A stretch of DNA of 64,000 bases, from the NCBI GenBank assembly GCA_016212295.1, contig JACRGO010000181.1, positions 1 to 64,000 of the forward strand, written 5' to 3'. Position numbers and translations under genes: made by a program. Shown here piece after piece: positions 51,437 to 60,292 of the stretch. The notes beneath the pieces are model-generated. The model had not been told where the DNA came from and searched no databases. It was given only the letters and a program-made list of their open reading frames with translations. The stretch's first letter is position 1; every line of letters begins with the position of its first letter. The stretch is from Nitrospinota bacterium. Lineage in GTDB: Bacteria > Nitrospinota > Nitrospinia > JACRGO01.

Positions 51437-52915
51437 ATGAATAAAAATTCCAAAAAACTAATCACCGCCGATGATCCAGGCTGGTATAAGGATGCCGTTA
51501 TTTACCAGCTTCATATCAGGTCCTTTTTTGACAGCAACAATAACGGCATCGGAGATATCAACGGAGTCACCGCCAAGCTTGGTTATCTGGAGAGCCTGGG
51601 CGTCACCGCCGTCTGGCTCCTTCCCTTTTATCCGTCGCCGCTTAAGGATGACGGGTATGATATCGCCGATTATTACGGAATCCACCCGGATTACGGGACC
51701 TTGAATGATTTCAAGAGATTTTTGCGGGAGGCCCATCTGCGGGGGATGAAGGTCATCACCGAGCTTGTCCTGAACCACACCTCGGACCGGCATGAATGGT
51801 TTCAAAAATCGCGCAACGCCCCCAAGGGAAGCCCCTGGCGAGACTATTATGTCTGGAGCGACACGCCGGACAAGTATAATGGCGTGCGCATCATCTTCCA
51901 GGATTTCGAGACCTCCAACTGGAGCTGGGACCCGGTTGCGAAGGCATATTTCTGGCACAGGTTTTATTCGCATCAACCGGACCTGAATTTTGATAATCCG
52001 CAAGTGCGCAAGGAAATGTTCAAGGTCATTGATTACTGGATGGAGATGGGGGTGGACGGCATGAGGCTTGACGCCGTGCCGTATCTCTTGGAGCGTGACG
52101 GCACCAATTGCGAGAACCTGCCCGAGACCTATGATTTTCTCCGGCAGCTCAGGTCGCATCTCGACAAAAAATTCAAGAACCGCATGCTCCTGGCCGAGGC
52201 GAACCAGTGGCCCGAGGACGCAGTTGCCTATTTCGGGAAGGGGGACATCTGCCACATGGCCTTCAATTTCCCGCTCATGCCCCGCATGTTCATGGCCCTG
52301 CAGATGGAGGACTGGTTTCCCATCGTTGACATTTATGAGCAGATCCCGCCCATACCGGAGGAGTGCCAATGGGCTATCTTTCTGCGGAACCATGATGAGT
52401 TGACGCTTGAGATGGTCACCGACGAGGAGCGCGACTACATGTACAAGGTCTATGCCCACGACCATACGGCCAGAATCAATTTAGGAATACGCCGGAGGCT
52501 TGCGCCTCTTTTGAACAACAGCCGGCGGAGGATCGAGATACTTAGCCTGCTTCTCTTTTCCCTGCCCGGCACTCCCGTGATTTATTATGGAGATGAAATC
52601 GGCATGGGGGACAATTACTACCTGGGGGACCGCAACGGGGTAAGGACGCCAATGCAGTGGACCGGCGACCGGAACGCCGGGTTCTCCACCGCGAACCCCC
52701 AGAAAATTTTCCTGCCGGTCATAATAGACCCGGATTATCATTATCACTCCATAAACACGGAAAACCAGGAAAAAAGCCTCTCGTCATTGCTATGGTGGAT
52801 CAGGCGCATCATCGCCATGCGCAAACAACACAAGGCGTTCAGCCGCGGCGGCATCAAATTCCTGCATTGCGAAAACCAGGCCGTTTTGGCCTTTGTCCGC
52901 CGCTTTCGAGGATGA
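51437..52915 (+). pseudogene. treS: Trehalose synthase TreS catalytic part, upstream of a frameshift
   Basis: The GH13 maltose/trehalose isomerase domain is intact: WYKDAVIYQLHIRSFFDSNN, GVDGMRLDAVPYLLERDG (nucleophile Asp), MLLAEANQWPEDAVAYFG (Glu) and FLRNHDELTLEMVTDEERD (Asp). The frame continues to VLAFVRRFRG and stops at 52913-52915. The expected continuation EDEHILVIVNLSRF lies in the next frame. The extra base is in CGCTTTCGAGG, about position 52907. Removing it gives one 1111-aa TreS-maltokinase, the usual fusion length. It could be real or a sequencing error. Confidence 0.88.
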
Positions 52916-54773
52916 GCATATTCTCGTAATAGTCAATCTGTCACGCTTTCCGCAGGCCGTGGAGCTGGACCTGGCCGAGTACGCCGGCTGGTATCCAGAG
53001 GAAATGTTCGGCAAAAACCGTTTCCCGGCGATAAAGGCACAGCCCTATGTCTTTACCGCCGGGTCACACTCCTACTTCTGGTTTTTACTGCACCAGGAAG
53101 AATCGCATTCAACCATGTCCGCTTCAAGCAAGACGCCTGAACTGGAGGTCCGGAACGGCTGGGGAGATATTTTAAAGGGCCGTTTGCTGGACAGGCTTGA
53201 AAAGGAAATTCTTCCATCCTACCTTGCCCGGCAACGATGGTTTGTGCCAAAGGGCAAAATTTCAGGCGTCACGGTTCTTGACGTACTGGACAAGGCAAAA
53301 CGAAAACTGGATTTTCAATTTTTGCTGTTGGAGGTAAAGCATACATCCGGGCTGCAGGATATTTATTTCCTGCCCGTGGCCCTTTACTCCATTGAGCGCC
53401 TTGATGCCATGATGAAGGAATGCCCTGAAGCGGTCATCGCTGTCATACGCGGAAAGACGGCTGGAGTGCTGATGGATGGATGCCACGCGGAAGGCGTCCG
53501 GCGGGAATTATTTTCCTGCGTGCTGAATAAGCGGTCCCTTCGCGCCTTGAAGGGGACCTTCGAAGGCTCCCTCGCAGGAAAATATCTTTCGAGAAACAAT
53601 AAAAATATGCTGGCCGGATCGAGGGCCACGCTTGTAAGGGTCAACCGGCACAACACCGCCCTTTCCCTGGACGACAAACATTATCTCACGCTTTTCCGCA
53701 TGTGCGATTTCGGGACTAATCCAAACGCGGAAGTGGTTTCCTTTCTTTCCCGGAGGACGATGTTCAATAACTTCGCCCCGCTCGTCGGGTTGCTGGAATA
53801 CCGGAGCAACGGGGAATCCATTATCCTGGGCATGGCGCAGGAATTTGTCGCGTCCACCGGAAATGCCTGGACATATACCCTGGGCGCGCTGAAGGGATAT
53901 TTTGAGATGGTCCTTCTGAAAAAAAACAAGCTCCAAGCGCATATCCGCGAAGTGCTGCCGTTTCCGTTGGAACGTAGGATAGGGGAGGTCCCGGATTGGT
54001 TCGCGAAGTTGATCGGCGGAGGTTTTCGCGGCGCGGTGGAAAGGATGGGGGTTTGCACCGCGAGAATGCATCGCGCCCTGGCGGAGGAAATTTCCGATCC
54101 CGCTTTCATGCCCGAACCGTTCACGCTCCTGTTCCAGCGGTCCATGCGCCAGTCTCTGCAAAACCGGGCGAAACGGGTTTTCATGGCCCTGAAGAGGAGG
54201 GTGAAGCATGTACCCCCGCCGGCGCGCGCCAGGCTTGAAGGGGTCATTAAGATGGAGAAGAGCGTCCTGGAGGCTTACAGCCAGGTGTCACGGGAAAAGT
54301 TGAACTTGTATAAGACGCGGATTCATGGCGATTACAACCTCACTCAGCTTCTGTGCACCGGCCAGGACTTCACCGTGATCGGGTTCGGAGGAAGGCCGTC
54401 CAGGACCCAGAGCGAACGCCGTCTCAAGCAGTCGCCCATCCGTGACGTGGCCGGCCTTATCCGCTCCTTTCACTATGCGGCATACACGGCGCTGAGGAAT
54501 TATGCCCATCTCTTTCCGCATGGGGCCGAAGAGGAAGGATTTTCTCCATGGGCGGACGTATGGTATAAACTCATCGTGGAAATTTTTCTTAAATCCTATC
54601 TCGACGAAGTGGAGAGCCGGCCGGTCCTTGCCCCGCGCCAGGAACTGAAACTAATGGCGAAGGTGATGATCCTGGATGAGGCGATGGGCGAGTTGGACAG
54701 GGAAACGGAGTTGAATTCCGATAATATCGCCATACCCATTCTCGCCATTGAGCATGTTATCAATGGCGGATAG
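52893..54773 (+). pseudogene. treS: TreS C-terminal domain plus maltokinase, downstream of the frameshift
   Basis: In the +2 frame: TreS beta domain (DEHILVIVNLSRFPQAVELD, HSYFWFLL), then a maltokinase (LPSYLARQRWFVPKGK, TRIHGDYNLTQLLCTG). The usual metal-binding motif D-F-E-G-E-P reads G-F-G-G-R-P (54381-54398), followed by the normal RTQSERRLKQSPIRDVAG. The metal-binding Asp is missing. HGDY is kept, so kinase activity is doubtful. The open frame begins with a TTG with no ribosome binding site. Confidence 0.85.
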
Positions 54774-54825
54774 GGTTATTAAGGGTCGCATAGCGCGGCG
54801 TGGACGGGCGGAGATGCTTGCTTTC

Positions 54826-55227
54826 CTACGAGATGTATTTTTTCACCCTGGAAATCAGGTCCTCCAGCGTGACCGTTTTTCCCACGAAGTCATTGGCCCC
54901 AAGCCTGAACGCCCTTTCCCTGGTTTCCAGCAGGGCATCGGAGGTGATCACGATTATGGGGGTTGATTTCGTCCCGGGAAGGTCCCTCATTTGCTTTATG
55001 AATTCAAAGCCGTCCATGGCCGGCATCATGAGGTCCACTATAATCAAATGCGGGTCAAAGCCTTCAAGCGAGGCAAGGGCTTCCCGTCCGTCCGCAACCG
55101 CCATGATCTCAAGGCATATAGGAAGTCCCAAGCCCGTCCCCTTTTCCCCCGCGGTCCTCGACGACTTGATGTTTTTGTTCAGGTTGGGGACGAATTCATC
55201 CTGATAATATTTCCTGGCGTATTCCGG
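54826..55227 (-). pseudogene. Hybrid histidine-kinase remnant of three joined pieces
   Basis: The minus frame from 55224 reads EYARKYYQDEFVPNLNKNIK (sensor segment, like residues about 105-124 of the kinase at 41842-44790), then RTAGEKGTGLGLPIC (ATPase G box, like residue about 815-825), then EIMAVADGREALASLEGFDP and a receiver ending ISRVKKYIS. Two long internal deletions removed everything between. The first 12 bases follow a stop codon at 55228-55230. The receiver phospho-Asp (IIVDLMMPAMDG) is kept, but the N-terminal receiver strand is lost. Confidence 0.8.
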
Positions 55228-56296
55228 TTATTAGTTTGCTGGACGGGTCGCCTGGGGTGAAAAACGCCTTTGTTTCAGCGTAACTGGTAAGCGGCGATTT
55301 GGACAATGGGCCTGTCTTGGAGTGGCATACGACGCATTTTTTGTCAAGGATGCCCTTTATATTCGCGATATAAGTCAAAACCTGGGCCGCGTTTCCACCG
55401 CCGCCCGCATTGCCGGAGTTATTCCCGCCAATGGCGCTTCCCTGATTTATCTTCAGTTGGGCTTTATCATTGATAATCCAGCTTTTAAGGATTTCAGTCT
55501 CGGCAGGGGTCAGATAATAGCTCATTGAACCGCCCTTTTGGGTTTTTTTCAAGAGCTTGCTCCTGACGCTCCCGGGCTTGACGTACCTCATGACCTTGCC
55601 ATAGTAATTAAGGGGCGACTTGCCCCTGGCATGGCATTGGGTGCATTTCTGATCGAGGATTTTCTTTACGTGAGGATTATATGCATAGGAAGAACTTGTT
55701 TTATTGTTGCCTCCATTGCCGGCATTTCCCGCATTCCCGTTTCCAGGGCCTGCCACGGTGGCCTGATTATTTATGTAAACCCTGGCTAAGGATTTTCCTT
55801 CATGGCAACCTGTGGAATTGCATCCTCCGTAGGAAGGTTGTGTCGCCATTGCCGCAGTCCTGGAACCTTGCGTTATGGTTATGGCGTATGGGCCGTAAAA
55901 ATTTTGTTTTGTATAAAAATTTCCAAGGCGGTCGGTTTCCATGGTGATTATTCCCTGGCTTGTCCGGGCGCTGACTATGGCCCCCTGCGCTGGAGCGCCC
56001 CCGCTTGGATTTGAGTAAACTGTCCCGGAAAGGGTGAAATGGTGGCAACTGGAGCAGTCCCGCCCAGGATTATGGGTCCCATCATCCCCATTGCTACTTT
56101 CATGGCCGTCATCATGATCGCCGCCATCCTCGCCAAAATCTTCCCTATCGCCGCCTTCGTCATCGCCGCGCATGAAAATATTTTCCGTTTTACTGGAGTT
56201 CGATGAGGCATGGGCGGCATCAATGGCATAAACAATAAGGAAAGCAATGGCCGCCAATATTATTGATGCGATTTTAAATCTGTTTTTGCTTGGCAT
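55196..56296 (-). CDS. Secreted multihaem c-type cytochrome, probably truncated at its C-terminus
   Basis: 366 aa with a Sec signal peptide (KIASIILAAIAFLIVYAI, ending DAAHASS). An acidic D/G/E-rich stretch and four haem-type motifs follow: CSSCH, CNSTGCH (a CxxxCH variant), CTQCH and CVVCH. G/N-rich linkers separate domains. The region around CSSCH resembles a carboxypeptidase-regulatory-like fold (FTLSGTVYSNPSGGAPAQGA). The last about 11 residues overlap the kinase remnant, so the natural C-terminus is likely lost. AAGGAGATGACC precedes the ATG. Role: extracellular electron transfer or haem binding, inferred. Confidence 0.82.
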   Translation of the reverse strand: MPSKNRFKIASIILAAIAFLIVYAIDAAHASSNSSKTENIFMRGDDEGGDREDFGEDGGDHDDGHESSNGDDGTHNPGRDCSSCHHFTLSGTVYSNPSGGAPAQGAIVSARTSQGIITMETDRLGNFYTKQNFYGPYAITITQGSRTAAMATQPSYGGCNSTGCHEGKSLARVYINNQATVAGPGNGNAGNAGNGGNNKTSSSYAYNPHVKKILDQKCTQCHARGKSPLNYYGKVMRYVKPGSVRSKLLKKTQKGGSMSYYLTPAETEILKSWIINDKAQLKINQGSAIGGNNSGNAGGGGNAAQVLTYIANIKGILDKKCVVCHSKTGPLSKSPLTSYAETKAFFTPGDPSSKLITGIRQEILSG

Positions 56297-56520
56297 GGGT
56301 CATCTCCTTGAAAATTTTTACCCCTCACCCTCTTATTACGCAACATGCATACCATTGCTTACGAAAAATTTAGATTTTGGTTTGTTCCTTTAAAATCAAG
56401 GAATTAGGCCGTGCCGCCGCAACAGGGCTGATTCGCGGACTGTTACCATGAGAGACACTTACGGGGAAAAGACTGGTTAAGGCAAGGCTGATTGCAGGCT
56501 GATTTGCTATGAAGAAACGA

Positions 56521-56558
56521 AAAAAGCCGATGGCCCTATAAAGATCCATCGGCTTTTT
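56521..56558 (-). terminator. Bidirectional intrinsic terminator
   Basis: A 13-bp perfect stem (AAAAAGCCGATGG / CCATCGGCTTTTT) around a 12-base loop, with T runs on both sides, sits just after the Reelin-like protein gene on the minus strand. The rest of 56297-56574 shows no gene. Confidence 0.85.
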
Positions 56559-56574
56559 CATGAAGGCGGGCTGA

Positions 56575-57201
56575 CTACATTTCACTGATCTTGACAACGC
56601 CATAATAAGCAGCGTCATTGGTTGATATGGCGTCTCCATTTCCGGCAATCAAGCCGTAATAAAACGTGACAGTTCCGGTCCCAACCGCCGGCGCTGTCCA
56701 TTTAAAGGACCATGAAGAAACTTTGGTTTTATTGTTGTGCGTATTTTCAATCAACTGAATTTTTTTCCTTGTGTCGGAATCCGTGTCATAATAAGCCAAA
56801 CTGAATTTCCCTTTTATAAATTTTCCGGCGCTGTTGCCATTGGGATCACGAGCGGACATCTGGAAGCCATTTATATTGCCGGGTTTCGGGACGGAGATGG
56901 CCAGGTTGTACGTTTTCCCCGGTGAATATTTTACAAATTTTTTTCGTCCATCCTTCAACTGAAGATTTTTCAATATTCCTTTTGACTTATTGCTGCTCTT
57001 GGTATGGCAAGTGGCATTGGTCGCGCAGGTTCCAGCGGAGGCAACAGAGCCGTCCACTATTTTATTCCACAGGATTCCCTTTGGGTCTGATGTTTTTTTT
57101 TGGGTAATGTTGTATGCCTCACCCTTATTCGATGCCGCGAAAAACAATACCGCTCCCAAAACCAATGAAACCATCCCTTTTACATTATTACGCTTGTCCA
57201 T
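56575..57201 (-). CDS. Secreted Reelin-domain-like protein with one CxxxxCH motif
   Basis: 208 aa from the ATG at 57201 (GGAG upstream). The signal peptide is VSLVLGAVLFFAASNKGEAY. CATNATCH is a haem-type motif. A beta-sandwich follows with the Reelin-like signs (YNLAISVPKPGNINGFQMSA, SSWSFKWTAPAVGTGTVTFY, YYGLIAGNGD), a type that co-occurs with cytochromes. It lies next to the multihaem gene in the same direction, so they may form one surface electron-transfer or adhesion system (inferred). The longer frame to 57390 adds a part not like a signal peptide. Confidence 0.8.
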   Translation of the reverse strand: MDKRNNVKGMVSLVLGAVLFFAASNKGEAYNITQKKTSDPKGILWNKIVDGSVASAGTCATNATCHTKSSNKSKGILKNLQLKDGRKKFVKYSPGKTYNLAISVPKPGNINGFQMSARDPNGNSAGKFIKGKFSLAYYDTDSDTRKKIQLIENTHNNKTKVSSWSFKWTAPAVGTGTVTFYYGLIAGNGDAISTNDAAYYGVVKISEM

Positions 57202-57402
57202 GCCATTCTCCAAGGTTGATAAATTTTGATTCTTATAAAATGAGGGAGCAAGCATCATGCCAATCACCATAGCTACTGTATGCAAGGCGTCAAAAATAAA
57301 TACAGGTGAAAAATGACCTGCATGAAGACAAATTATGTTCCTCTTCTGAACATAAAAAAATTTGTACTTATGAAACTTGCCTATTGCCAATGCCGCCAGG
57401 AT

Positions 57403-58584
57403 TTATCGCGCTTCGCTGTCCGCCTCGGATTTTTGAGCGCGCAGAATAAGAAAGCCCGCCACGCCCTTCGACAGAGAACCGGTCAAAACGGCGATCTTGG
57501 AATTCTGGATGAGTCCGGTATCGTCGAAAGCCAGGAGCGTGATGAAGATCGACATGGTAAACCCGATGCCGCCCAGGAAACCAGCGCCCGCGATATGCGG
57601 CCAGCAGACGCCGTTCGGCAGCCGTGACAGGCCCGACTTGACGGCCAAAAACGTGAAACCGGCAATACCCAACGGCTTGCCGAGAAACAGCCCGGCTAAA
57701 ATTCCCAAGCTGTTCGGGGACGCCAGGGCCTTGATCCAGCCGTCTGTCAGAACAACGCCTGTGTTCGCCAGCGCGAAAAGCGGCATGACCAGGAAGGAGA
57801 CCGGTTTATGCAGGAAATGTTGCAACCGGTAGGAAGGCGACTCTTCATCCCCTCGCCCGAAGGGAACGGCAAAGGCCAGGATCACACCCGTTATCGTCGC
57901 GTGAATGCCTGATTCCAGCATGAAATACCACATGGCAATGCCTGGAACAAGGTAAAAGGACAACCGGCGCGCGCGAAGGCGGTTCAATAGGAGCAAGCCC
58001 GCGAATATTCCCAAGGCCAGAAAGAGATGCGCGGGAGAAAAATCCTTCACGTAAAACAAGCCAATAATGATGATCGCGCCCAGGTCGTCGATGATGGCCA
58101 AGGCGGCGAGGAAAATCTTCAGCGAAACCGGGACCCTGGCGCCCAGCAGGGAAAGCGCCCCAAGGGCGAAGGCGATATCCGTGGCCATGGGGATGCCCGC
58201 GCCCCCTTGGGTCTCGCCGCCGTAATTGAGTGAAAAATGCAGCAGGGCCGGGACCGCCATGCCGCCGATGGCGGCTACGACCGGCAATAACGCATTCCTA
58301 GGGTCGGACAGCTCGCCGACATACAATTCCCTCTCGATTTCCAAGCCGATCAGCAGAAAGAAAATCGTCATCAACCCTTCGTTGATCCAGGACTCCACGC
58401 TATGCCTGAAATGAAAATTCCCGATTTCCATGCCCGCCTCGATGCGCCAAAAATCCAGAAAACCTACTCCCCACGGAGAATTGGCAATGGCGATCGCGGT
58501 TATAGCGCACAGAATCAAGATAACCCCGGAAGCTTGCTCGCTTTCAGTAAACTCTAGGAATAGTTTTGTCAGCTTGGTTTTCAA
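57403..58584 (-). CDS. nhaA: Na+/H+ antiporter NhaA
   Basis: 393 aa, 12 helices. It has the paired ion-binding aspartates in ALAIIDDLGAIIIIGLFYVK, IPMATDIAFALGALSLLG, INEGLMTIFFLLIGLEIERE and FLGGIGFTMSIFITLLAF. AAAGGAGG precedes the ATG. It exports Na+ or Li+ at alkaline pH using inward protons. No regulator NhaR nearby. Confidence 0.96.
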   Translation of the reverse strand: MKTKLTKLFLEFTESEQASGVILILCAITAIAIANSPWGVGFLDFWRIEAGMEIGNFHFRHSVESWINEGLMTIFFLLIGLEIERELYVGELSDPRNALLPVVAAIGGMAVPALLHFSLNYGGETQGGAGIPMATDIAFALGALSLLGARVPVSLKIFLAALAIIDDLGAIIIIGLFYVKDFSPAHLFLALGIFAGLLLLNRLRARRLSFYLVPGIAMWYFMLESGIHATITGVILAFAVPFGRGDEESPSYRLQHFLHKPVSFLVMPLFALANTGVVLTDGWIKALASPNSLGILAGLFLGKPLGIAGFTFLAVKSGLSRLPNGVCWPHIAGAGFLGGIGFTMSIFITLLAFDDTGLIQNSKIAVLTGSLSKGVAGFLILRAQKSEADSEAR

Positions 58585-58649
58585 GACGTTCCTCCTTTAA
58601 AAAAGACCGCCAATTCCGGAGCTGCTTCGTTCATATCTTCTCCCTTCCA

Positions 58650-59882
58650 CTACAAAGCGCTGATTGGCACGGCATACATCCGGCCGCCAAAGGATAAAAC
58701 CATTTCGCCGTCATAAAGAACGATGCCTGCTTTCCATGCTTTGCCCACGGCGGCCTGCAATTTTTTCAACCCCCTGAAATCCTTCTCAAAGACAGTGGCT
58801 GCCGCTTTAACCTCCACGGCGGCGATTCCGCCTCCACTCTGTTCCATCACGATATCAACTTCAATCTGATCCTTATCCCTGAAATGATAAAAACCGAGAC
58901 GGGGCTCCGTCCAACTCGCCTGGCGGCGCAGTTCATTGTACGCATAGCTTTCCAGCAGATGTCCCAGCATAGCGCGATCCGAATCCAATTGTCCGGCTGT
59001 CACCCCCAACAGCGCCGCCGCCAGCCCCGTATCCGTCATGTGTATTTTAGGCGCCTTTATCAGCCTCTTTCCCCTGTTGCCGCACCATGCGGGCAAAACA
59101 TCCACCAAAAAAATGTTTTGCAGCAGGGAAAAATAGGAGGAAACGGTTTGCCGGCTGATCTGAAATGGGGCGGCAATTTCGCTCATGTTTAACAGTTGCG
59201 CGCTCTGTGCGGCCGCCAATTTAAGAATTTTAGGCATGGCGTCGAGACTGCTGATGCGCGCCAGGTCGCGTATATCTCTTTGCACCAATGTATCCAGATA
59301 ATTGTGATACCACTGGCTTTTACGCCCTTCACCCCTTCTCCGCAAAGGCTCAGGGAAACCACCGGCCACAACGCGGGCGGATAATCCGGCGCCCAGCCTG
59401 CCCGCGCAGCGAAACTCAAAATCATTTCGGAAAAGCCGAGACAGCAGCCCTGTTCCGGCATCTTCAATTTCGCAACGCGCCAGGGGGCGCAAATTCATGA
59501 TCTCCATGCGCCCTGCCAGCGAATCGGCGAGTCTTGGGAGTAACAGCACATTGGCCGAACCAGTGAGGAGAAAACGGCCCGCCTTCCGGTTGCGGTCCAC
59601 GGCATGTTTAATGGAACTGAAAAGTTCCGGCACATGCTGAACCTCATCAAGAATCACCTTTTCATCAAGGCGGTCCACAAAGCCCACGGGATCAGTCCGG
59701 GCCGCCACAACCAGGTTGGCGTCATCGAAGGAGAGGTAGGTGTAGCCTCGTTGCTTCCCTATCTTTTGGGACAGCGTGGTTTTACCGCATTGGCGAGGGC
59801 CATGAATAAGCACCACCGGCGTATCGTCCAGCGCTTCTTCCAGCCGTGATTGCAAAAAACGTGGGTAATCGGTTTCACTCAT
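58650..59882 (-). CDS. AAA-type ATPase of the DUF4143 family
   Basis: 410 aa. Walker A HGPRQCGKTTL (27-37), LSFDDANLVV, Walker B VILDEVQHVPELF, sensor FLLTGSANVLLL, then the DUF4143 C-terminal part with a nuclease-like core (YHFRDKDQIEVDIVMEQSGG, GIAAVEVKAAATVFEKDF). These ATPases are widespread, often transferred, and of unclear role. Four direct repeats lie directly before the start codon (59884-59975). Confidence 0.9.
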   Translation of the reverse strand: MSETDYPRFLQSRLEEALDDTPVVLIHGPRQCGKTTLSQKIGKQRGYTYLSFDDANLVVAARTDPVGFVDRLDEKVILDEVQHVPELFSSIKHAVDRNRKAGRFLLTGSANVLLLPRLADSLAGRMEIMNLRPLARCEIEDAGTGLLSRLFRNDFEFRCAGRLGAGLSARVVAGGFPEPLRRRGEGRKSQWYHNYLDTLVQRDIRDLARISSLDAMPKILKLAAAQSAQLLNMSEIAAPFQISRQTVSSYFSLLQNIFLVDVLPAWCGNRGKRLIKAPKIHMTDTGLAAALLGVTAGQLDSDRAMLGHLLESYAYNELRRQASWTEPRLGFYHFRDKDQIEVDIVMEQSGGGIAAVEVKAAATVFEKDFRGLKKLQAAVGKAWKAGIVLYDGEMVLSFGGRMYAVPISAL

Positions 59883-59883
59883 A

Positions 59884-59975
59884 GCGTCTGATAGTAAAAC
59901 AGACAGCCGTCCAATTGCAAACTTTCATGGCGTCTGATTGTAAACTTAACTATCGTCTATTTGTAAATGCAACTG
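59884..59975 (-). promoter_or_regulatory. Four tandem 23-bp operator-like repeats before the DUF4143 ATPase
   Basis: On the plus strand the units begin at 59884, 59907, 59930 and 59953, exactly 23 bases apart: GCGTCTGATAGTAAAAC, CCGTCCAATTGCAAACT, GCGTCTGATTGTAAACT, TCGTCTATTTGTAAATG. Consensus NCGTCTGATTGTAAACT plus 6 variable bases. The first unit starts one base beyond the ATG, so a bound protein would cover the translation start and the 5' region. 23 bp is about two helical turns. Confidence 0.75.
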
Positions 59976-60292
59976 GAGGAGCGGCGGTTATTATTCGGCT
60001 CATTTCCAGTTTTCCGCTGCCTAAGAAAGGGGATATCCTGAAAGATGAAAGGAAATTTGTATCTATTCAGCGAGCCGCAAAGTTCGCAAAGGAAAACAGA
60101 GCAGGAAAAACCATTGCACACGGATTTTCACGAAAAAAAAGATTCTCGCTGATCTTTCGTGGTTAAATCCGTGTTCATCCGCGCAGTTTCCGCGTTTATC
60201 CGCGTTCTATTTGTTTTTTAAGCTCTCTTGGCGTTCTCTGCGCCTCCGCGGTGAAAAGAGTTTTGCCGGTTTGGGTTTCAAGGCTTCTTCCT
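59976..60292. repeat. Non-coding region with degraded B- and A-type repeats
   Basis: It contains CACACGGATTTTCACGAAAA at about 60118, ATCCGTGTTCATCCGCGCAG, and a half-copy of the CGCGGAGACGC family (CTCTGCGCCTCCGCGGTGAA, 60236-60255). The short open frame at 59915-60166 crosses the operator repeats and is not supported. Confidence 0.6.

Noticed and set aside
59884-59975. Possible CRISPR array
   Set aside because: Units are 17 conserved bases with 6-base gaps, diverged from each other and with no cas genes; they look like operator iterons.
59915-60166. 83-residue open frame upstream of the DUF4143 gene
   Set aside because: It crosses the 23-bp iterons and degraded repeats and has no ribosome binding site.
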